Origin: Candidatus Sodaliphilus fimicaballi
Lineage (GTDB): Bacteria > Bacteroidota > Bacteroidia > Bacteroidales > Muribaculaceae
Assembly: GCA_018065165.1 (NCBI GenBank)
Contig: JAGHTV010000397.1
Location: 1 to 5,721, forward strand
DNA: 5,721 bases
Direction: 5' to 3'
The notes under the pieces are model-generated. The model had not been told where the DNA came from. It did not search any database and was given only the letters and a program-made list of their open reading frames with translations. Of this stretch, positions 1-4,476 are shown piece by piece. The first letter of the stretch is position 1, and every line of letters begins with the position of its first letter. Made by a program: the position numbers and the translations under genes.

Positions 1-17
1 ATAGCGCTTGTCGCTAT
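1..17. other. Small perfect hairpin at the window edge
   Basis: ATAGCG (1-6) and CGCTAT (12-17) pair perfectly around the loop CTTGT. The hairpin may be the end of a longer stem cut by the window edge, for instance the terminator of a gene to the left, but no T-tract follows it. The function is not known. Confidence 0.3.
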
Positions 18-25
18 GTTAATAA

Positions 26-60
26 CCCCGTACAAGCGAGCTTGCGAGTGCAGTGCGGGG
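26..60. repeat. GC-rich imperfect inverted repeat
   Basis: CCCCGTAC (26-33) pairs with GTGCGGGG (53-60) with one G-T wobble. Between them sits a second, alternative hairpin, CAAGC/GCTTG (33-37 with 40-44). The element is far more GC-rich than the surrounding DNA. It resembles dispersed intergenic palindromes seen in Bacteroidales genomes, but copy number cannot be judged from one window. A second short GC hairpin, CCCC-GCA-GGGG, follows near 93-103. Confidence 0.4.
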
Positions 61-82
61 ATATAGAAATGCTGGCGAAGCC

Positions 83-181
83 CTACCGCTCTCCCCGCAG
101 GGGGTCTAAATCATCAGCTAAGGTTCCCTGAATTAATGTTGTAGCGTCATCCAGATCCTCTGTGAGGTTCTTATATATTGT
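83..181 (-). pseudogene. Possible C-terminal remnant of an unidentified gene
   Basis: Reading on the minus strand from 181 down to a TAG stop at 85-83 there are 32 sense codons between two in-frame stops, with no ATG, GTG or TTG start. The predicted peptide is hydrophilic and acidic, containing DLDDATTLIQ and ending DPLRGER, and it looks more protein-like than random AT-rich translation. I do not recognise a family. It could be the tail of a decayed gene whose upstream part is lost behind the in-frame TAG at 184-182, or a chance open stretch. Confidence 0.15.
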
Positions 182-199
182 CTAACCAATACTCATGTG

Positions 200-216
200 C
201 ATATACGAGGTATATG
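200..216. repeat. Perfect 7-bp inverted repeat
   Basis: CATATAC (200-206) and GTATATG (210-216) form a perfect dyad around GAG. It could be an operator or a small hairpin. It lies about 140 bases upstream of the lipoprotein promoter, so a direct role there is uncertain. Confidence 0.3.
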
Positions 217-287
217 ACCTAAAACACCAACCTAGGGAATCTTACTTTTTCCTTTATTTACCCGCATTTATCCTCTATTTACGGATA

Positions 288-303
288 AAAACAAATTTGT
301 TTT
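288..303. promoter_or_regulatory. 16-bp perfect palindrome upstream of the lipoprotein promoter
   Basis: AAAACAAATTTGTTTT is a perfect 16-base palindrome, centred about 62 bases ahead of the inferred transcription start near 357. Its position would suit an activator or repressor site for the lipoprotein gene. Long palindromes also arise by chance in A/T tracts, so this is tentative. Confidence 0.25.
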
Positions 304-322
304 CATAAATTCAAAATTTTAT

Positions 323-353
323 TTTGTAAATCAAAAAACTATTTGTATCTTTG
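323..353 (+). promoter_or_regulatory. Bacteroidetes-type promoter for the lipoprotein gene
   Basis: TTTG at 323-326 and TATCTTTG at 346-353 are separated by 19 bases. This matches the -33 (TTTG) and -7 (TAnnTTTG) elements used by the primary sigma factor of Bacteroides. Transcription would begin near 357, leaving an untranslated leader of roughly 19 bases before the ATG at 376. It also rules out the TTG at 343 as a start codon, because that base lies inside the promoter. Confidence 0.8.
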
Positions 354-375
354 TGAAAAATTAACTTATACTCTT

Positions 376-1137
376 ATGAATAACAAATTTATGGCCCGTA
401 TTGCTGGTGTTGCGTTTACATTTGCAGCATTAACAAGTGCAACTAGTTGCTCTATGTTTCAGCAAAATAATTTGCCTCATTTCTCTGGTGAAGGAAAATG
501 TCCCGTTTGCGGTACAATTATCTCTAAGCATCCTGCAACTCAACAATCAACCGTTGACAAATCATTCTTGCAAGAAATTCTCAACAAGGATTACTCAATC
601 AAGGAGTATAAGTTTGAGGAGCCTAAGCGCATGGAGTGGAAGGATGATACAATCACTGAGACTCAAGAGAACTTGGTTCCATTCTTCAAGACTAAAACGG
701 TACGTGGTTTCAATAGTATATTGCCTGTAAGTGTTGTTGTCGACAACACCATCAACGACATTTTCTTGTATTTTGTTGACGGGCCCGATAATGTTCCTGG
801 TGCTTTGCGATTGCGTCTGCAATATTATGCCGATGATCCTTTGAACTACAACGATATGGTATTTACAGTTGATGGATTTGACTATAAGTTCCATCCCGTT
901 AATATCCAGCGTGGTCATGGCGAAGGCGTGATGATATGGGAAAATAGTGATGACGAACTTAAGGTTGCCGATAAAGACCTCGTATATGCTCTCTCACATT
1001 GTCAGTATTGGACACAAGTTAAGTTGCATGGCGACGACAACATGGTTCATGTAAAACAAATCACTAAAGAACAGCTTGCCGACTTCAAACGCACAGTTCA
1101 ACTGTTCCTGTTGCGTGGCGGTAAGTTTGCAGAATAA
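376..1137 (+). CDS. Uncharacterised lipoprotein with a CPVC motif
   Basis: This is a predicted envelope lipoprotein of 253 residues whose function I do not recognise. The N-terminus has Lys4 and Arg8, a hydrophobic stretch (about 9-20), then LTSATSC with the presumed lipidated Cys25. The box is relaxed, as is common in Bacteroidetes. The residues after Cys25 (SMFQQNN) lack the acidic run that marks many surface-exposed Bacteroidetes lipoproteins, so a periplasm-facing anchor is the better guess. A single CPVC motif (Cys42-Cys45) follows. It resembles a half zinc-ribbon or redox pair, but no second pair exists, only Cys209 and scattered His. The rest is soluble, mixed and rich in aromatic and acidic residues. 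The start is ATG 376, because the only upstream option, TTG 343, lies within the promoter; ATG 391 would shorten the signal peptide. The gene is monocistronic, with its own promoter and terminator. Confidence 0.85.
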   Translation: MNNKFMARIAGVAFTFAALTSATSCSMFQQNNLPHFSGEGKCPVCGTIISKHPATQQSTVDKSFLQEILNKDYSIKEYKFEEPKRMEWKDDTITETQENLVPFFKTKTVRGFNSILPVSVVVDNTINDIFLYFVDGPDNVPGALRLRLQYYADDPLNYNDMVFTVDGFDYKFHPVNIQRGHGEGVMIWENSDDELKVADKDLVYALSHCQYWTQVKLHGDDNMVHVKQITKEQLADFKRTVQLFLLRGGKFAE

Positions 1138-1162
1138 GACTTTTGCTTATTAATTAATACTT

Positions 1163-1204
1163 AAATGAGGGTGTTTCTGTTACAAGGAACATCCTCATTT
1201 TATG
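1163..1204 (+). terminator. Strong intrinsic terminator of the lipoprotein gene
   Basis: A 16-base stem (1163-1178 with 1185-1200) has AAATGAGG/CCTCATTT perfectly paired and the inner half paired with two G-T wobbles. The loop is GTTACA, and the 3' arm runs into a short T-rich tail. It begins 25 bases after the stop codon at 1135-1137. Confidence 0.8.
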
Positions 1205-1370
1205 TACTTAAAGTTATAGTTTAACTTTAACCACCTTATTGATTAAGTGATTTTATGATAACGTTATAAAAGTAGGTTTGATCACATAAATATTGTAACA
1301 CAATCTTCTCATTGATGTAATCTTTTTGAAATATCGGTGGGTTTATTTTGCAGTATAAAATGTCAAAGAT
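1205..1370. other. AT-rich intergenic stretch, no gene seen
   Basis: The only structure seen is a 7-base hairpin (AAAGTTA 1210-1216 with TAACTTT 1222-1228). TTATTTTG at 1343-1350 is one base off the TAnnTTTG box and lies 20 bases ahead of the small ORF at 1371, but no TTTG is found at the expected 19-21 base spacing. Confidence 0.5.
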
Positions 1371-1475
1371 ATGGAATCTGAAAAACTGCAAAAACGATTG
1401 TACAGCCTTGGTGATTTTTTCCGGTGGGTATGGATAGTGATAGCTGCGATATTATTGATCTATGGTCTGCTTTAG
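1371..1475 (+). CDS. Putative 34-residue single-pass membrane miniprotein
   Basis: ATG 1371 to TAG 1473-1475 encodes a 34-residue peptide of distinctive design. Residues 1-18 (starting MESEKLQKRL) are charged and probably amphipathic, and residues 19-34 (WVWIVIAAILLIYGLL) form a hydrophobic segment ending almost at the C-terminus. This layout is typical of small inner-membrane proteins that bind and modulate larger membrane partners. I do not recognise a family. There is no Shine-Dalgarno sequence (normal in this group) and only a poor promoter-like box near 1343-1350. It stands alone, convergent with the symporter gene whose stop codon is 68 bases away. It could be a real small gene or a chance ORF; the sharp split between charged and hydrophobic halves favours a real one. 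Confidence 0.45.
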   Translation: MESEKLQKRLYSLGDFFRWVWIVIAAILLIYGLL

Positions 1476-1542
1476 TTATCTATAAGTCATCAATGCACAG
1501 ATAATGATGTGGCGATTTGCTACATACTGACAATTGAGTTGT

Positions 1543-2874
1543 TTATTTAGTCATTTGGGCAAAAGCCCCTAAAACAATCGGGAGTGAACCGGCAACTAGT
1601 CCACATAGTGTGGGGCTGAGCCAGTTTACTCCTGCCATATTCATGACAAGCATTGTCGCAACTGATGTTATCATCGATACAATAATATAGCGTCCGCCTA
1701 CGCGCCTACGCATGAAGAACACGCATCCCAAGGGTATTAGTATGCTGCCTGCACGCAGCCCCAAGCTCATGAAGCCTAGGTCGTTGATGAATGTGCCTGT
1801 CATCAAGAGCGATGCTAGTAAAGCCATTGACATGATTACAACAAGCGTAATGCGTACTAGGATTGAACTCTGCTCAAGTGGACGTTGTAGCAGGTCGCGT
1901 ACAACGATTACGCTACTGCCCAGTGCGATGCCGGTGCAGCCGCCTATCACTGTTACCAGCAAGGTGCCCATGACTACGCCTCCTAACCAGTGTGGCAAAC
2001 AGTTTAGGGCAAATGCCGGGAATGCTGTGCTAGCTGCATCTATCGTTCCGCATGCCTGCATATACATGCCCACAAGTGTGCAAGCAATTCCTATTGGCGG
2101 AATTAACACTGCACTTAATAATGCTCCTCGTCTGGCGACAGTTTCTGTACGTCCAGCCCATATTGCCTGAGCGTAGCTTTGGGTTGCAACCACACCCAGT
2201 ATCATCGACAGCGCCGAGTTGAGGTCGGTGGACAGGCCTCGATTAAATGGATTGAATTGTGATATGTCAAAGTCTGACAATCCGTTCGTATTATAGAGTA
2301 CTACACTACCGCTAACTATGCATGCTGCATATAGCAGAATGAGCTTGGCTACACCGCCTTTTCCTGCTCCCATCATACCGCCCATTACTACGTAAATGAG
2401 CATAATAATAGTACCCGTTATAAGTGCTACAAGCAGTGAACATGGCACAATTGCGCGTATCAGGGCGGCACAGGCCAGCTGCTGAGCCACGATGCTGAAA
2501 AACATGCCAAACAGGCTTAATATAGAACCTGTTACTTCGGCCTTCTTGCCAAATCGGTGTCCTACAATCTCAAGCAGCGTGTTGCAATTTGTTTCTCTCA
2601 ATAGAGGGGCCATAAAATATAGTAGCAGGCATCCTAAAGCCGATCCTAGCGTGAACCAGATGCCCGAGAAACCAAACTTATAGCCCATTTCGGCCGTACC
2701 GATAGTTGCTTGTCCACCCACGAGAGTGCCAATGATTGCACCCGCCACAATCCAGGGTCCTGCTTGTCCTTTAGCAGTCGCAAAACCCTTCTTGTCGTGA
2801 GCCGATGTTGCACCGATGCCCATAATCAAGACCACCGATAGCACTATCATAACTATATGTACAGTCGTAATCAT
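1543..2874 (-). CDS. Sodium:solute symporter (SSS) family transporter
   Basis: This is a 443-residue integral membrane protein of the SSS family (PutP/SGLT-like, LeuT fold), predicted to couple inward Na+ flow to uptake of an unidentified solute. About 12-13 hydrophobic segments span the chain. Family hallmarks are the early glycine-rich helix (GAIIGTLVGGQATIGTAEMG, 45-64) followed by YKFGFSGIW, the TQSYAQAIWAGR segment (231-242), and the late helix with GGCTGIALGSSVIVVRDL (311-328). By analogy with PutP, the Thr314 region may contribute to the Na+ site and Ser320/Ser321 match the conserved SS before the RDL motif. It is shorter than PutP (about 500 residues) at the C-terminus. The start is ATG 2874; Met9 and Met18 are alternatives. 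The substrate cannot be read from the sequence, and no catabolic neighbour points to one. It is transcribed alone, downstream of but probably separated by a terminator from the DUF2582 gene. Confidence 0.9.
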   Translation of the reverse strand: MITTVHIVMIVLSVVLIMGIGATSAHDKKGFATAKGQAGPWIVAGAIIGTLVGGQATIGTAEMGYKFGFSGIWFTLGSALGCLLLYFMAPLLRETNCNTLLEIVGHRFGKKAEVTGSILSLFGMFFSIVAQQLACAALIRAIVPCSLLVALITGTIIMLIYVVMGGMMGAGKGGVAKLILLYAACIVSGSVVLYNTNGLSDFDISQFNPFNRGLSTDLNSALSMILGVVATQSYAQAIWAGRTETVARRGALLSAVLIPPIGIACTLVGMYMQACGTIDAASTAFPAFALNCLPHWLGGVVMGTLLVTVIGGCTGIALGSSVIVVRDLLQRPLEQSSILVRITLVVIMSMALLASLLMTGTFINDLGFMSLGLRAGSILIPLGCVFFMRRRVGGRYIIVSMITSVATMLVMNMAGVNWLSPTLCGLVAGSLPIVLGAFAQMTK

Positions 2875-2878
2875 AGTG

Positions 2879-2886
2879 CAAAATTA
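2879..2886 (-). promoter_or_regulatory. Possible -7 box of the symporter gene, very close to the ATG
   Basis: On the minus strand TAATTTTG (2886 down to 2879) matches the Bacteroidetes TAnnTTTG element and is followed by four bases and then the ATG. Transcription would start at or next to the ATG, giving a leaderless or nearly leaderless mRNA. No TTTG is seen at the usual 19-21 base spacing upstream, so the box may be fortuitous and the true promoter may lie further up. Confidence 0.35.
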
Positions 2887-2928
2887 CTCAAAATTTTCAA
2901 GGATAAGACTATAATTGTAACTATATTG

Positions 2929-3009
2929 TTTGTACAATTAGTAGCTTTAGGTATTTTCGCCTTTGTGATTTGGCGTTTTTTGTACATCGAGTGGCTCTAT
3001 TTTTGTACA
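2929..3009. repeat. Three TTTGTACA repeats in the symporter upstream region
   Basis: TTTGTACA occurs at 2929-2936, 2979-2986 and 3002-3009. A fourth copy of its palindromic core TGTACA lies at 2858-2863, inside the symporter start. They occupy the spacer between the symporter and the DUF2582 terminator. A perfect dyad CAACAA-A-TTGTTG (3008-3020) overlaps the last copy. They may be operator sites for a regulator of the symporter. Confidence 0.3.
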
Positions 3010-3030
3010 ACAAATTGTTGCATAACAATA

Positions 3031-3056
3031 AAGCCCTGCTCAGTTGAGCAAGGCTT
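3031..3056 (-). terminator. Intrinsic terminator after the DUF2582 gene (possibly bidirectional)
   Basis: AAGCCCTGCTC (3031-3041) pairs with GAGCAAGGCTT (3046-3056) over 11 bases with one wobble, around a four-base loop. Read on the minus strand it begins 36 bases after the DUF2582 stop and is followed by TATTGTT. Read on the plus strand it is followed by the T-rich run TTGTTTTAATTCTTTT, so it could act in both directions. It should insulate the symporter gene from DUF2582 transcription. Confidence 0.7.
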
Positions 3057-3092
3057 CGATTGTTTTAATTCTTTTACTCTTCAGCCGAGTGA

Positions 3093-3296
3093 TCAGATGA
3101 GAGTAACTTCAACCTCAGTTTCAGTCTCGTTTACATTAACTTTACCCTCGCGAGCAAGCCAGCCGATAGCTGCGTAAACCTCTTTTTCTTTAAGCTTAGT
3201 TGCCTTCTTAAGGCCCTTAACATTGAGTGTGCCTTTGGCGTCATTGAGGGCGTTCCATACGGCACCAGCCCATAAACCAATTGTTTCTACGTTCAT
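3093..3296 (-). CDS. DUF2582 family winged-helix protein
   Basis: This 67-residue protein matches the small Bacteroidetes DUF2582 (winged helix-turn-helix) family over its whole length. It starts MNVETIGLWAGAVWNALND, has the helix LNVKGLKKATKLKEKEVYAA (24-43), then GWLAREGKVNVNE (45-57) and an acidic, Thr/Val-rich C-terminal strand. The pattern of three short helices followed by a two-strand wing is that of a DNA-binding fold. Members are near full length at 65-80 residues, so this one is intact. No partner domain or sensor is present, and the molecular target is unknown to me. ATG 3296 is the only sensible start: it lies about 27 bases after the inferred transcription start and keeps the conserved N-terminus. 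The gene is monocistronic, with a good promoter at 3327-3358 and a terminator at 3031-3056. Confidence 0.88.
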   Translation of the reverse strand: MNVETIGLWAGAVWNALNDAKGTLNVKGLKKATKLKEKEVYAAIGWLAREGKVNVNETETEVEVTLI

Positions 3297-3326
3297 AATA
3301 AAAACTATTTAAAATTAAAAGCGTTG

Positions 3327-3358
3327 CAAAGGTAACAAATTATTGCTTTTTAACCAAA
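3327..3358 (-). promoter_or_regulatory. Promoter of the DUF2582 gene
   Basis: On the minus strand TTTG (3358-3355) is followed after 20 bases by TACCTTTG (3334-3327), a match to the Bacteroidetes -33/-7 consensus. The transcription start is expected near 3323, about 27 bases ahead of the ATG. Confidence 0.8.
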
Positions 3359-3634
3359 TTGTATTGTACCTAATGATATACTCAGCATTGTGCAACCGAT
3401 TGCATAAATCCGATTTCTAAAAGTTAAAATCTACATTAAGTCGTGTTCTGTATCAAATCTTCTAATAAATATTTGATATATATCAGTAAAATGTTCATAA
3501 TTAGTAAAATAAAGGCGAATTTGTTGCTTTGATATATTCATTGTTTGCTTTCTTGATTATAATTGTTAAGAAGGATTGAGGAATTTGAGTAGTTGAGTAT
3601 TTTCTTTTCCGTAGGAAAAAGAGATGAAATTAAC
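3359..3634. other. AT-rich divergent intergenic region with a dyad
   Basis: No gene is apparent between the divergent DUF2582 and upxY promoters. TATCAAAT (3451-3458) and ATTTGATA (3471-3478) form an 8-base dyad with a 12-base spacer. The half-site is repeated as TTTGATATAT at 3472-3481 and 3528-3537. TTTTCC-GTA-GGAAAA (3605-3619) is a small hairpin just ahead of the upxY promoter. These could be regulator sites for either promoter, but AT richness makes chance dyads likely. Confidence 0.35.
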
Positions 3635-3665
3635 TTGTTTTTTTGTTGAATTGTTTGTATTTTTG
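3635..3665 (+). promoter_or_regulatory. Promoter of the upxY-led polysaccharide operon
   Basis: TTG at 3635-3637 lies 20 bases ahead of TATTTTTG at 3658-3665, a good fit to the Bacteroidetes promoter. Transcription should start near 3669. No long inverted repeats flank it, so there is no sign of the invertible promoters known from Bacteroides fragilis capsule loci. Confidence 0.65.
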
Positions 3666-3668
3666 TAA

Positions 3669-3883
3669 CATGTTGGTTAACTCTTTAGAGTTAATAGCAT
3701 ATAGGAAGAATAGTATTTTGGTATAACTTCCGTATTTTGGTTCACTCAAGTGGCTCATGTGCAGTGCTGTACAGGGTTGAGAATGTCTTAAGAGAAATAA
3801 GACTTGAACCAATTTTAACCTCGGGCAGCTTTGTGTTGTCTGGGTTTGGGGAAGTTATATTCTATACTGAACATTTCAAAAAA
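3669..3883 (+). promoter_or_regulatory. Long structured 5' leader of upxY
   Basis: About 215 bases separate the inferred transcription start from the GTG start of upxY. The leader holds a hairpin right at its 5' end (TTAACTCT 3677-3684 with AGAGTTAA 3687-3694), a 10-base direct repeat GTATTTTGGT (3713-3722 and 3732-3741), and a longer wobble-rich stem (3817-3829 with 3835-3847, 12 of 13 pairs). In Bacteroides fragilis, UpxY proteins work through the 5' leader of their own operon to stop premature termination, so this stretch is the expected target. None of the stems is followed by a clear T-tract, so the termination point is not obvious. Confidence 0.55.
3670..3726 (+). CDS. Possible 18-residue leader peptide ahead of upxY
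   Basis: ATG 3670 to TAA 3724-3726 encodes MLVNSLELIAYRKNSILV. The ATG coincides with or directly follows the inferred transcription start, so translation would be leaderless. The first leader hairpin (3677-3694) lies inside it, so a translating ribosome would open the stem. There is no amino-acid run of the kind used by classical attenuators. It may be a chance ORF. Confidence 0.2.
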   Translation: MLVNSLELIAYRKNSILV

Positions 3884-4408
3884 GTGGAAAAAACTGGCGA
3901 ACTTAACTGGTATGCATTCAGAATGCGTGGTCGGTCACCTCGCGAAGCGCAACAACTTGCTGCTCGCGAAGGTTTTGACACTTACTATGCGTTACGCAAA
4001 TTTTTAAAGAACGATTCATATGAAACATCGGCCGAGGAAGCGTTTGACGAGAAAGCTCTCATGCCCACCGTCATTTTTGTTCGCTGTACTGTCGAATTCG
4101 CACTCAGGATGCGTAACAATTACGTCATGTGGCCTTTCTGTTTGCCAGGTTCAAGAACAGTATGTCCAATTAGCCAGCGTGAGATGGAAATCTTCCGTGC
4201 CACAGTCGAGTCAGGTTGTCGCAACCTAGAAGTCATAGATCTAGAGTTGGTAGTGGGAGACAAAGTGCGAGTCCTCGACGGCATGTTCAAGGGCCAGGAA
4301 GGCCACATCGTCAAGATCCGCGGTGACAAACGCTTCGTCGTCACCATCCCCGGCGTCGTCGCCCTCGCCACCATCTACATCCCCCGCCACCTCCTCACCC
4401 CCGCGTAA
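3884..4408 (+). CDS. UpxY-type transcription antiterminator (NusG/RfaH paralogue)
   Basis: This is a specialised NusG paralogue of the kind that heads Bacteroidales capsule operons. It is expected to bind RNA polymerase early in transcription and suppress termination of its own operon. From GTG 3884 it is 174 residues, the usual UpxY length. The NGN domain opens with NWYAFRMRGRSPREAQQLA (8-26), continues through LMPTVIFVR (59-67) and WPFC, and ends with the PISQREMEIFRA helix (95-106). The KOW domain follows with GDKVRVLDGMFKGQEGHIVKI (125-145) and VVTIPGVVALATIYIP (152-167). The frame stays open upstream to TTG 3737, but that part has no NusG character and would overlap the leader. No in-frame ATG precedes the conserved WYA, which leaves GTG 3884, preceded by an A-rich tract. 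The last 150 bases are about 64% GC, well above the rest. Confidence 0.85.
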   Translation: MEKTGELNWYAFRMRGRSPREAQQLAAREGFDTYYALRKFLKNDSYETSAEEAFDEKALMPTVIFVRCTVEFALRMRNNYVMWPFCLPGSRTVCPISQREMEIFRATVESGCRNLEVIDLELVVGDKVRVLDGMFKGQEGHIVKIRGDKRFVVTIPGVVALATIYIPRHLLTPA

Positions 4409-4476
4409 AGAGCATCTTCCAAACTAAAATATGCTTTTAATACAGAGCGTTTTAAATACAGATATCATAGTTGTTT
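4409..4476 (+). other. Spacer between upxY and the flippase gene
   Basis: This is a 68-base AT-rich gap without a convincing terminator or promoter, consistent with co-transcription. It contains an imperfect tandem repeat, TTTTAATACAGA (4435-4446) and TTTTAAATACAGA (4450-4462). A weak AGCAT/ATGCT pairing near 4411-4434 is too short to call a terminator. Confidence 0.4.

Noticed and set aside
343..375. TTG-initiated extension of the lipoprotein by 11 residues
   Set aside because: It would begin inside the promoter (-7 box 346-353), before the transcription start, and would place charged residues ahead of a normal signal peptide.
437..918. Overlapping frames on both strands inside the lipoprotein gene
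   Set aside because: They lie wholly within a well-supported gene and show no domain character.
1479..1542. Terminator for the symporter gene
   Set aside because: An imperfect hairpin (ATGTAGC/GCCACAT on the minus strand) is present but contains a mismatch and has no T-tract, so I do not call it.
1712..2683. Plus-strand frames inside the symporter gene
   Set aside because: They are antisense to a clear SSS coding region and have low-complexity Thr/Pro/Met-rich translations typical of shadows.
2872..2988. Minus-strand 37-codon frame ending on the symporter ATG
   Set aside because: It starts at an ATG near 2988 and its stop overlaps the symporter start. The translation is Lys/Thr-rich then hydrophobic without a recognisable pattern, and no promoter is seen. 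AT-rich chance is more likely.
2857..3177. Plus-strand 106-codon frame with a hydrophobic middle
   Set aside because: It begins inside the symporter start, crosses the 3031-3056 terminator and ends inside the DUF2582 gene. Its hydrophobicity follows from the T-rich spacer. The start has no promoter of its own.
3629..3696. Inverted repeat ATTAACT/AGTTAAT flanking the upxY promoter, suggesting an invertible promoter
   Set aside because: Seven bases is far shorter than the inverted repeats of known capsule promoter inversions, and the right arm already belongs to the 3677-3694 hairpin.
3630..3812. Minus-strand 60-codon frame over the upxY promoter and leader
   Set aside because: It is antisense to the leader, with no promoter and no family resemblance.
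4020..4374. Plus- and minus-strand frames inside upxY
   Set aside because: They are out of frame with the NGN and KOW motifs and are explained by the high GC of that part.
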